This document shows, one piece after another, positions 15,101 through 22,325 of a stretch of DNA of 34,379 bases. Both the position numbers and the translations under genes were made by a program. The notes under the pieces were generated by a model, which saw only the letters and a list, made by a program, of their open reading frames with translations, ran no database searches and was not told the DNA's origin. Position 1 is the first letter of the stretch. Each line of letters opens with the position of its first letter. This DNA comes from CAZWVM01 sp964637705 (GTDB taxonomy: Bacteria > UBA8481), in the NCBI GenBank assembly GCA_964637705.1, contig CAZWVM010000010.1:1-34379 (forward strand), read 5' to 3'.

Positions 15101-16124
15101 AATGGAACGACTCATCAGCATGGATTCAAAAAACAAGGAGCGGATATTTCCTTATCTCGGTGGTGAGGAGGTTAACAGCGAGCCTACTCAACGACATCAT
15201 AGATACGTAATTAATTTTGAATCGATGAGCGAAGCCGAAGCGCGAAATGGCTGGCCGGACCTTATGAGGGTGGTTGAGACCCGCGTAAAACCCGAGCGTG
15301 CGCACTTGATCAGCAATGTGGTCGGGCGAAAGCGAGCAGAGGTATGGTGGCAGTACGGCTCCTCCGCTAAGGATCTTTACTCGGCAATATCCGGGCACGA
15401 TAAAGTGCTCGCAATCTCTAGGGTTGGCCAACGCGCAGCTTTCACATTCTTGCCTACCGGTATTGTGTTCGCGGAGACGCTTGTTCTATTTCCGCTTGCC
15501 ACCCACGCCGCCTTCGCCGCCCTCCAAACCCGCCCTCACGAAATCTGGGCGCGCTTCTTCGGATCGTCGATGAAAGACGACCTCCGCTACACTCCATCCG
15601 ACTGCTTCGAGACCTTCCCTTTCCCCCGCGACTTCGAGACCTCGCCTGCGCTCGAGGCCGCGGGTAAGGAGTACTACGACTTCCGCGCCGCGCTCATGGT
15701 GAAGAACAACGAGGGACTCACCAAGACCTACAACCGCTTCCACGATCCCGGCGAGACCTCTGCCGAGATCGCGCGGCTCCGCGAACTCCACGCCGCGATG
15801 GACCGCGCCGTCCTCGACGCGTACGGCTGGACCGACCTCCAGCCGACCTGCGACTTCATCCTCGACTACGAGGACGACGAAGGCGATGACGAAGGCACGT
15901 CTCGCCGCCGCAAGCCCTGGCGCTACCGCTGGCCCGACGACATCCGCGACGAAGTCCTCGCCCGTCTCCTCAAACTCAACGCCGAGCGCGCCGAGGAAGA
16001 ACGCCTCGCCGGCACCGCGTCCGCCGGCAAACTGGCCAAGAAGACAGGTCGTAAGACTCAGAAATCCAGCTCCGCGTCTGCTGGACCGCTATTTGAGCCT
16101 ACGGGCAAGGATTCCAACGAATAG
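12141..16124 (+). CDS. drmMI: DISARM class 1 adenine-specific DNA methyltransferase DrmMI
   Basis: This 1327-residue protein has a long N-terminal helical region (1-500), the SHYTPRTLTEPIV segment that commonly precedes motif I in Eco57I/PglX-like enzymes, motif I DPAMGSGAFLVEA (about 570-582) for S-adenosylmethionine, and motif IV NPPF (about 816-819) for N6-adenine methylation. The region after NPPF is the likely target-recognition domain and ends near FPFPRDF. A charged, Ala/Lys-rich tail follows. In DISARM the methylase marks host DNA so that the system spares it. Codon use changes sharply inside the gene: roughly 14580-15490 is much lower in GC than both flanks, which suggests a swapped recognition domain. 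drmD lies two bases upstream. BREX PglX is related, but the DrmD/A/B/C context supports DrmMI. Confidence 0.88.
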   Translation: MAVDPAILDHKAWIGYLQPDGLVVSPTALVDAQLPLNRSVAELQERFRGALKEDDRDDKSVWSIPNLADFLTDFLEWPRELLAGASVENPIPGSLKVPLSQFGETLEPTFALRDPDGTDENPWILLVLDLPAGMDLDTPIESAMAGWSASHTRRFERLLRETGVAVGLISNGEQVRLIYAPKRENSGTLTFRIADMLEVAGRRILSAFELLLSGYRLVIAPTEARLPALLKKSRDYQSRVSAELAGQVLDALYELLRGFQSANERAHGELLKEVLARDPDEVYRGLLTVLMRLVFLLYAEDRGLMPGSDLYVRNYAVRTLFERLRNDAEQYPDTMDFRFGAWPQLLALFRVLFEGCEHPYLNLPPRAGHLFEPTRFRFLEGAIAEKKPPLVSDGVIHRVLEKLIMLDGERLSYRTLDVEQIGSVYETMMGFRLLVTEGLTVAMKPNKAHGAPVPIGVEELLCIAAGKRGEWLKEKTDYKMPAGMAGEVKAAKTADELLAALDRRIARNATPQPLPTGSVTLMPTDERRKSGSHYTPRTLTEPIVRTTLEPILKQLGEKPTPEDILGLKVCDPAMGSGAFLVEACRQLADELVKAWAAHGYKPSIPPDETEFLFASRIIAQRCLYGVDRNPMAVDLAKLSLWLATLAKDHPFTFLDHSFRCGDSLVGLTRNQIAAFHWAPSGALGLLEGKLRDSIESASRARRQILSAGDEMPPPAKAKKLEDSERALEFVRQIGDAAIAAFFAADKDRKREEARAHLFHQLELRLTTSDQTANAEFESAIAELRSGEKPVVPFHWEIEFPEVFAGERPGFDAIVGNPPFAGKNTIAESNADQYPGWLHALHADSHGNADLVAHFFRRTFHLVHRNGAFGLIATNTIGQGDTRATGLRWICTNGAAIYSAQRRIKWPGQAAVVVSVVHIKKGEWRGPRSLDGMSVPDITAYLFHAGGHENPTIMVANSGKSFIGSYVLGMGFTFDDTDAKGIASPLAEMERLISMDSKNKERIFPYLGGEEVNSEPTQRHHRYVINFESMSEAEARNGWPDLMRVVETRVKPERAHLISNVVGRKRAEVWWQYGSSAKDLYSAISGHDKVLAISRVGQRAAFTFLPTGIVFAETLVLFPLATHAAFAALQTRPHEIWARFFGSSMKDDLRYTPSDCFETFPFPRDFETSPALEAAGKEYYDFRAALMVKNNEGLTKTYNRFHDPGETSAEIARLRELHAAMDRAVLDAYGWTDLQPTCDFILDYEDDEGDDEGTSRRRKPWRYRWPDDIRDEVLARLLKLNAERAEEERLAGTASAGKLAKKTGRKTQKSSSASAGPLFEPTGKDSNE

Positions 16125-16144
16125 ACGGCCAATCCCTTCAAACC

Positions 16145-16189
16145 TTGACATTTCATACAAGATAACGTAGATTTATTTTTATGTTATCT
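16145..16189 (+). promoter_or_regulatory. Internal AT-rich promoter with inverted repeat before the embedded ATPase gene
   Basis: TTGACA (16145-16150), a 17-base spacer and TAGATT (16168-16173) end seven bases before the ATG at 16181, predicting a leaderless mRNA. AGATAAC (16160-16166) and GTTATCT (16183-16189) form an inverted repeat that brackets the -10 box and the start codon, a typical repressor position. Bases 16141-16200 contain 15 G or C in 60 by hand count, against more than 70% in the end of drmMI. Confidence 0.65.
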
Positions 16190-17566
16190 GATTCTATGAA
16201 TATGATGAACCCTTGGTGGCGCGACGACCGGGCTCGTCCTGCTGTGCCGACCGACATTCACCGCGCCGAATTCGATGGCATTCTCGGGCGGCTCGAAGCC
16301 AGTCAACGCGCTCAGATGCTCGTGGGACTCCGTCGCATTGGCAAATCCGTTCTCATGAAACAGATCGCACGCTGGCTCCTGGAGCGATTTCCAGCGACGC
16401 ACCTGCTCTACGTCGATCTCGAGGATCTCAAACGCCGCATCCCGGACAGCAACTTCGGCCTGACCGAAATCTTCGAGGAGTATGAGAAGTCGCTCGCGCC
16501 GGCGCGTGATCCGCGTAAGCCATACTTCTGCCTTTTCGACGAGATCCACGCTTCGCGTGACTGGTCCATTCACCTGAAGGGATTGGTAGACCGCGCCGGT
16601 CCGAGAATCATCGCGACGGACTCCTCGGCGGCTCTTCTGCGCGAGAGCGGGATCGAGACCGGGCAGGGCCGTTGGGACTACATCGATCTCTATCCTTGGT
16701 CCTTCCGGGATTTCGCGACGCTCCTCGGCTCGAACGAGCCGGCGGTCACGCTTCTCGAACGATACCTCCTCGTCGGAGGATTTCCCGAACAGGTGATCGC
16801 CCAGGAGCTTTACCTCACCCAGCGCATGCAGGATGAACTCCCCGCGATCTGGCATCGGCTCCGCGAGGACGTCGAGGAGCGGACAATCAGCCGCGACCTC
16901 GCGGCCGTGTACGGTGTGCGGCGTGAGCCCGAACTCAAAGCGCTCTTCGTCGCCCTCGTCGCCGACTCGGGCGCGCTCTTCGACGCCACGGCGCGCGGCT
17001 CGGACATCAAGGTCACGCGCCAGAAGGTTACTCTCTGGAACGAGCAGCTCTCGAAGATGGGCCTGTTGCACACTCTGCTACGTCGCGAGGAGAGCGCCCG
17101 CAAATCCGCACGTGCTCATCCCAAGGTCTATGCAGGCGACCCCTCGCTCGTCATGGCCTTTTCGCACTCGCCAACACCACGAACCGATCCTCACGTCCGT
17201 GGTCAGGCAATGGAGGCCGCCGTTCTCAGGCATCTATTGCCGATCGCTCGTCACCACTTCGGTAAGCTGACCTTCTATCGCCGCGAGCAGGCCGCCGAGA
17301 TCGACTTCGTTCTCGAGATCAAAGACCGTCGTGCGGCAATCGAGGTCAAATCCTCGATGTCCGCATCTTCCGAGGATATGGTCAAAGCCGCGAACGCCGC
17401 GCGCGAGATCGAAGCGGACGTCTGCATCTTGCTTACGGGCGGGCTGTCCGATCAGGTGCACGAGACCGCCTCCGGGAAGGTTCGGGAAATCTCCGTCTCG
17501 CGATTCCTCGTGGAAGCATCGAGTCCTCAGCCGACGAAAATGATGTCGGAGTGGCTGGGCCTGTGA
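16181..17566 (+). CDS. AAA_14 / DUF4143 ATPase with PD-(D/E)XK-like domain, embedded in DISARM
   Basis: This 461-residue protein has the AAA_14 P-loop domain: Walker A GLRRIGKS (49-56), Walker B CLFDE (117-121) and a sensor-like RIIATDSSA (142-150). A DUF4143-type middle follows (LYPWSFRDF, LVGGFPEQV, DLAAVYGV). The C-terminus carries AEIDFVLE and, 13 residues later, EVK (Glu373, Asp375, Glu388, Lys390), an intact PD-(D/E)XK nuclease signature. It could therefore be an ATP-regulated nuclease, or a DNA-binding ATPase. It lies between drmMI and drmA with its own promoter and operator-like repeat, and its stop overlaps the next gene as GTGA. It is not one of the five canonical class 1 DISARM genes I know. 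The start is ATG 16181, set by the promoter; ATGs at 16196, 16202 and 16205 are alternatives. Confidence 0.82.
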   Translation: MLSDSMNMMNPWWRDDRARPAVPTDIHRAEFDGILGRLEASQRAQMLVGLRRIGKSVLMKQIARWLLERFPATHLLYVDLEDLKRRIPDSNFGLTEIFEEYEKSLAPARDPRKPYFCLFDEIHASRDWSIHLKGLVDRAGPRIIATDSSAALLRESGIETGQGRWDYIDLYPWSFRDFATLLGSNEPAVTLLERYLLVGGFPEQVIAQELYLTQRMQDELPAIWHRLREDVEERTISRDLAAVYGVRREPELKALFVALVADSGALFDATARGSDIKVTRQKVTLWNEQLSKMGLLHTLLRREESARKSARAHPKVYAGDPSLVMAFSHSPTPRTDPHVRGQAMEAAVLRHLLPIARHHFGKLTFYRREQAAEIDFVLEIKDRRAAIEVKSSMSASSEDMVKAANAAREIEADVCILLTGGLSDQVHETASGKVREISVSRFLVEASSPQPTKMMSEWLGL

Positions 17567-18774
17567 AAAGCGACGAGATCATCGGCCTGAAGGAAGGGCA
17601 GAAGCTCGAGTTCAAACGCGCAGAGGTCGCATCGAATCCGGATACCGTTGTCCGCGAGGCGGTCGGGATGCTTAACGCTACGGGCGGTCGAATCCTGATC
17701 GGCGTGATTGAGGAGAATGGCGTCGCGCACGCCTTGGAAGATGTTCCCGAGGCCGCGCGCCTTGCTGACTCATTGAGGAATCGCATTCTCGATTCGGTGC
17801 ATCCGCGCGACGAAGCGGATCGCCTCGTGAAGTGCGATGTCGAGTCGGTGGACGGCAAGTCTCTGGTCGTGGTCGAGGTTACGAAACGAGCGAAGATCCC
17901 CTGCGTCTTCTCGCGAAGCGGCGCACTCTATCCCCTCAAACGCTTCGATGACCGGCTCCGCCCTCTGACCTATGAGCAGGTCATTGCGGCGATTACGAAT
18001 AAGGCTCTTTCCACTCCCGATAAGGCCGACGAGAAGATCGAGAAGTTGGTCGGCGAGTTTCGAAAGGATCGCGGTCCGTTGCGCGGTTTCTGGATCGGTA
18101 TGGCGCTCGAGAACGGAGATGACGAAGAGGTATTCTCCCTCGGAACCACCGCTGTAAAAGATCGAATCGTATCGGAGCTGTCTGATCCGCGAAACGTCGA
18201 GATTCGCCGCGATGGATTCACCTGGTGGTCCGGACTGGTGCATTCAATTGACAACGGCCCCCGCTTGCGCCTTCGCAGAATCGAGTGCGGTCGGCAAGAA
18301 CCGCCGTTCAAACTACTGCGCGTCCGAACGAACGGTGATTTGACGCTTGCGGAGACCACAGATCGCTACGTACTCATCGAGGGATCGAAGACTGGCATCG
18401 ACTCACCTGTGTTGATGCCCTTCTCGTATGTGGAATACACGGTCTCGCTCTTCAGGCTTGCCGCTTGGCTCTGGAAGGAATGCGCACAGACGATTCCCGA
18501 TTGCGGCGTACGGGCTTTGATGCTCTTCGAACCGGCCGATGGGACGTGCCTCCCGCAAGGGAAGCTAGGCCCCTTTTACGACTACGCCTGGCTGCGTCCG
18601 ACGAACGAGGAAGAGATCTATATCGACGTTCCCTTCGCATCGGCTTCGGAGATCATCGACAAGCCGGACGCCTCTGCGTTCAGGCTCATCTCCCGTTTCT
18701 ATGAGGCCTACGGTCACCCCGAAACAAGCGTGCCGTTCTTTGACACGCAGACAGACAAGTTCATCATTCCATGA
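17563..18774 (+). CDS. AlbA_2 (Schlafen-type) domain protein embedded in DISARM
   Basis: This 403-residue protein begins with an AlbA_2 domain (about residues 5-130): EGQKLEFKRA, then AVGMLNATGGRILIGVIEENG, the GG-x-(L/I)-x-IGV pattern typical of PF04326. AlbA_2 proteins bind nucleic acid or nucleotide and include Schlafen-related RNases and putative regulators. The C-terminal 270 residues (FWIGMALENGDDEEVFSLG onward) match nothing I recognise; Trp/Phe-rich blocks suggest a sensor or partner-binding domain. The GTG at 17563 overlaps the ATPase stop as GTGA with GGAG upstream; GTG 17551 is the alternative. Its stop lies in ATGA leading into drmA. The tight coupling to both neighbours implies co-expression with the ATPase and with DISARM. 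Function is inferred only as part of the defence operon. Confidence 0.72.
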   Translation: MKSDEIIGLKEGQKLEFKRAEVASNPDTVVREAVGMLNATGGRILIGVIEENGVAHALEDVPEAARLADSLRNRILDSVHPRDEADRLVKCDVESVDGKSLVVVEVTKRAKIPCVFSRSGALYPLKRFDDRLRPLTYEQVIAAITNKALSTPDKADEKIEKLVGEFRKDRGPLRGFWIGMALENGDDEEVFSLGTTAVKDRIVSELSDPRNVEIRRDGFTWWSGLVHSIDNGPRLRLRRIECGRQEPPFKLLRVRTNGDLTLAETTDRYVLIEGSKTGIDSPVLMPFSYVEYTVSLFRLAAWLWKECAQTIPDCGVRALMLFEPADGTCLPQGKLGPFYDYAWLRPTNEEEIYIDVPFASASEIIDKPDASAFRLISRFYEAYGHPETSVPFFDTQTDKFIIP

Positions 18775-18800
18775 AGCGTACCACTGAGGGAGGAAGAACC

Positions 18801-21800
18801 ATGACATCACCATCCGCGAAAGCCAGTGTCGAGATCCGCAAAGAGATCCTCGATACCCTCCGCCTCGACCTCGTCGGTCCGGACAACGACCATGCCTTCG
18901 CGCGCGAACTGCTTCCGGAATCTCCCATCCGCTGGTATCTCACCGGCCTTCTCGCCCCGACGACCGCGCCCCTCTCCCAGCGCTTCGATGAGACCTCGGT
19001 CGAGGAGATTGACACCGTCGCCGTGCCCGACGGCATCGATGACTCTTCTACACCTGATCGAGCCGCTTCAGCAAAGGGCCGAAGAAGTCTCCTCGCCAGC
19101 TCCATGGGGCTGAGCATTCTCGTGCCGGCGAATGCACGAAAGCTTCGCACCACGATCGAATGGGGAGACTACATCTGGGAGAGCCCTGACGGCGGCGAGG
19201 AGCCGGCGCCTTCGGAGGCTGGTCAGGACGAGGCCGCGGGCGAGGCCGGCGGTGAGAGCGCAGGCGCATCGAAGGCGAAGGCCGGCGAGAGCGGCGGTGC
19301 GTCCCTTCGCGGCTATCGCCGCACGCCGAGAACCGAACAGGCCGAAATCACTCTGCCCGAGTCAAACGGCCGCCCTTTGAAACTGGAGGTTCCCAACGGT
19401 AATGGTCTGCAACTCGTCGTCACGATTCGTCCGGCGCAGACGACAGGCCTGCCCGCAGGAACACGCTCCGTCTCGGTCTTCCTGGTCAACGCTCGTCCCG
19501 CGGACGAGGAGCGGGCGTATCGCGCCTTTATCTTCCAGGCGCGGCTGACGCTTCATTCCGATGACGGATTCATCCCTCGCCCTGATCCCAGGGGTTCCAA
19601 TGTCGAGGACGACTGGGACCAGCGCGTCGCGGACCTTCAGTATCGCGATCTCGAGGAATACGCCGTCGGTCACGGCGTCGCGCCTTCTGCCGAAGTCGTG
19701 GACGGTCGATGCGGCACCGTTCGCACGGTCTGGATCCCAGCAACCGAAGTAGAGCGCGTCGAGGCCGCTCAGATCCCCGATGTGGAGTTGGGCATGGAGG
19801 CTCTCGGCGACATCGCGGACGGCGCCGACGCCTCGAAGAAACTCTCGCCCTTGGTCAGTCAGTATCGCTCGTGGATAAAGGCGCAGGGAGATAAAGCCGG
19901 TTCTCTGAACAAGGAGCGCGCAAAGACGGCCAAGGACATGCTGATCGATGCCGAGAAGGTCGCCCGCCGCATTGAGGACGGCATCGCCCTGCTCACGGAT
20001 CCGGACGCGCTCGAAGCATTCCGCATTGCGAACCGCGCCGTCGCCCGAGCGTTCCGTCAGCGCGAGGCGCGGACGACGGATCACCATGATCCGGCGAGGA
20101 TCGACGCCCCCAGGTGGCGCCCGTTCCAGCTCGCGTATCTTCTCATGACAATCCGAGGCATCGCGAATCCGGCGCATGCCGATCGCGCGAACGTCGACCT
20201 TCTCTTCTTTCCGACCGGCGGCGGCAAGACCGAGGCATACCTCGCCCTCTCCGCATTCACGCTCGTCCTGCGCCGCCTAAGAAGCAAGGGGGCTGACGGA
20301 AAGCCGACCATCCGCTCTTCCGGCGTCAGCGTGCTGATGCGCTACACGCTCCGTCTGCTGACTCTCGATCAGCTCGGTCGCGCCGCCGGACTCATCTGTG
20401 CGCTGGAACTGGAACGGCAGAAGGCGCCGGAGAAGCTGGGCGCATGGCCGTTTGAGATCGGCTTGTGGGTGGGACAGGCAGCAACGCCCAATCGTCTCGG
20501 AGGACAGGGGCAACCTGATCCCTACGGTACCACCGCTTACGCCAAAACACGTAAGTTCAAGAGCAATCCCGACTCCAATCCATCGCCCATTCCAATCGAA
20601 GAGTGTCCATGGTGCGGAACGAAATTTACAGCTCACTCTTTTCGACTGATACCGAACGACAAGAGTCCGACAGATCTGCAGGTGCACTGCACGAACTTCC
20701 GATGCGACTTCCGCGGAGACCGCGCGCTTCCGATCGTTGCGGTGGATGAACCGATCTATCGGCGTCTCCCGTGTTTCATGATCGCAACCGTAGATAAGTT
20801 CGCCGCGCTCCCTTGGACCGGGCATACCGGCGCGCTCTTCGGAAAGGTCAATCGCTGCGACGACCGCGGATTCTACGGACCGTGCGATGCCGGCAAAGGG
20901 ATGGCCATACCCGGAGGAGAATTGCCGCCGCCGGATCTGATCATCCAGGACGAACTTCACCTCATCTCAGGCCCCCTCGGAACGATCGCAGGTCTGTACG
21001 AGACCGTGATCGATGAGCTTTCATCACGGAAGGACCGCGAGACCGTCATCCGACCCAAGATCATCGCCAGCACCGCAACGGTTCGTCGGGCAGATAGTCA
21101 GATTCGCGCTCTCTTCGGTCGACGGATGGTCACCGTATTCCCGTCACCCGGTCCGGACAGGAAGGATTCCTTCTTTTCAAGAACGATCTCCGCGACTGAC
21201 AGTCCTGCTCGCCTCTACGTCGGTGTTGCCGCGCAGGGTAAGAGTTTGAAGGTCCTCCTGCTCCGCGCCTCGCTCGCACTCCTCAGCGCCGGTCAGACCG
21301 CGTGGGAGGCAGGCGGCGGAAAGCGCGCCGAGAAGAACGCCGCTGATCCGTACATGACACTTCTGAGCTACTTCAACTCCCTCCGCGAACTCGGCGGCAG
21401 TCGCCGCATATTCGAGGACGAGGTTGGAACAAGGCTCAGGGAATACGGACGCCGGCGTCGCCGGGATCCCGAGGACAGGCTCTTCCGGAAGCGCGAGATC
21501 TCGTATGACCCGCTGGAACTGACTTCGCGTGTCCAGACCAATGATGTTGCTGTCGCCAAGCGAAGGCTCGCGCTTTCCTTCAAAGAGGACGAGCACGTCG
21601 ATGTCGCTCTCGCCACAAACATGATCTCGGTGGGCTTGGACATTGGTCGTCTCGGTCTCATGGTCGTTCTCGGCCAGCCCAAGGGTAGTTCGGAGTACAT
21701 CCAAGCGACGAGCCGCGTCGGCCGTATTCCCGACCGGCCCGGTCTCATCGTGACCCTTCTGAACATTCACAAGCCCCGAGACCGCTCCCACTACGAGCGT

Positions 21801-22325
21801 TTCTCGACGTATCACTCTTCCTTCTACCGAAGTGTCGAGGCCACCAGCGTCACGCCCTTTTCCCCGCGCGCGATGGACCGCGCCTTGGCGGCGACACTTG
21901 CGGCGCTGTGTCGGCTTGGAGATCCGGCCATGACCCCTCCTGGCGGCGCACACGAGATCGTGTCGAAGCGAAACGAGCTTGAGGCCATGATCGCGGTCAT
22001 CGCGGAGCGCGCGCGCAACCACAAGGAGATGTCGGACGCTGAGCAGAAGGAGCTGTACGCCGTCGTCCTGCACCGATGCGGAAAGCTGCTCGACTCGTGG
22101 CTGAAGATCGCAAAGAAGGCGGAGGAAGAAGGCTCGGCCATTCAGTATCAGCGAGAAACGCCGGCGCCCCCCAGACGACTGCTGTATGAATACCTCCATC
22201 CGGACTTGCCCAATCTCCATCCTATTCAGCGGCAGTTCCGAGCGAATCGATCCATGCGAGACGTAGAGCCATCGGTAGAGGTCTTCATCAAGAACCTGAA
22301 CGATTGGAGCGAGCGCCATGAGTAA
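18801..22325 (+). CDS. drmA: DISARM core helicase DrmA
   Basis: DrmA is the helicase-domain core protein of DISARM. Of its 1174 residues, the first 450 form a family-specific N-terminal part with an Ala/Gly/Glu-rich linker (about 130-172). Walker A FPTGGGKT is at about 470-478, a four-Cys zinc site CPWC and CTNFRC at 602-635, motif II QDELH at about 716-720, STAT at 757-760, and the C-terminal lobe has TNMISVGLDIGRLG and QATSRVGR. The in-frame ATG at 18771 overlaps the upstream stop as ATGA, but GGGAGG lies eight bases before the ATG at 18801, so 18801 is preferred. drmB overlaps its end by eight bases. DrmA and DrmB are known to form the core complex that binds incoming DNA. All motifs look intact. 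Confidence 0.9.
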   Translation: MTSPSAKASVEIRKEILDTLRLDLVGPDNDHAFARELLPESPIRWYLTGLLAPTTAPLSQRFDETSVEEIDTVAVPDGIDDSSTPDRAASAKGRRSLLASSMGLSILVPANARKLRTTIEWGDYIWESPDGGEEPAPSEAGQDEAAGEAGGESAGASKAKAGESGGASLRGYRRTPRTEQAEITLPESNGRPLKLEVPNGNGLQLVVTIRPAQTTGLPAGTRSVSVFLVNARPADEERAYRAFIFQARLTLHSDDGFIPRPDPRGSNVEDDWDQRVADLQYRDLEEYAVGHGVAPSAEVVDGRCGTVRTVWIPATEVERVEAAQIPDVELGMEALGDIADGADASKKLSPLVSQYRSWIKAQGDKAGSLNKERAKTAKDMLIDAEKVARRIEDGIALLTDPDALEAFRIANRAVARAFRQREARTTDHHDPARIDAPRWRPFQLAYLLMTIRGIANPAHADRANVDLLFFPTGGGKTEAYLALSAFTLVLRRLRSKGADGKPTIRSSGVSVLMRYTLRLLTLDQLGRAAGLICALELERQKAPEKLGAWPFEIGLWVGQAATPNRLGGQGQPDPYGTTAYAKTRKFKSNPDSNPSPIPIEECPWCGTKFTAHSFRLIPNDKSPTDLQVHCTNFRCDFRGDRALPIVAVDEPIYRRLPCFMIATVDKFAALPWTGHTGALFGKVNRCDDRGFYGPCDAGKGMAIPGGELPPPDLIIQDELHLISGPLGTIAGLYETVIDELSSRKDRETVIRPKIIASTATVRRADSQIRALFGRRMVTVFPSPGPDRKDSFFSRTISATDSPARLYVGVAAQGKSLKVLLLRASLALLSAGQTAWEAGGGKRAEKNAADPYMTLLSYFNSLRELGGSRRIFEDEVGTRLREYGRRRRRDPEDRLFRKREISYDPLELTSRVQTNDVAVAKRRLALSFKEDEHVDVALATNMISVGLDIGRLGLMVVLGQPKGSSEYIQATSRVGRIPDRPGLIVTLLNIHKPRDRSHYERFSTYHSSFYRSVEATSVTPFSPRAMDRALAATLAALCRLGDPAMTPPGGAHEIVSKRNELEAMIAVIAERARNHKEMSDAEQKELYAVVLHRCGKLLDSWLKIAKKAEEEGSAIQYQRETPAPPRRLLYEYLHPDLPNLHPIQRQFRANRSMRDVEPSVEVFIKNLNDWSERHE

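Noticed and set aside
12141..16124. BREX PglX instead of DrmMI
   Set aside because: No brxA, brxB, brxC, pglZ or brxL neighbours; the surrounding drmD, drmA, drmB and drmC define DISARM.
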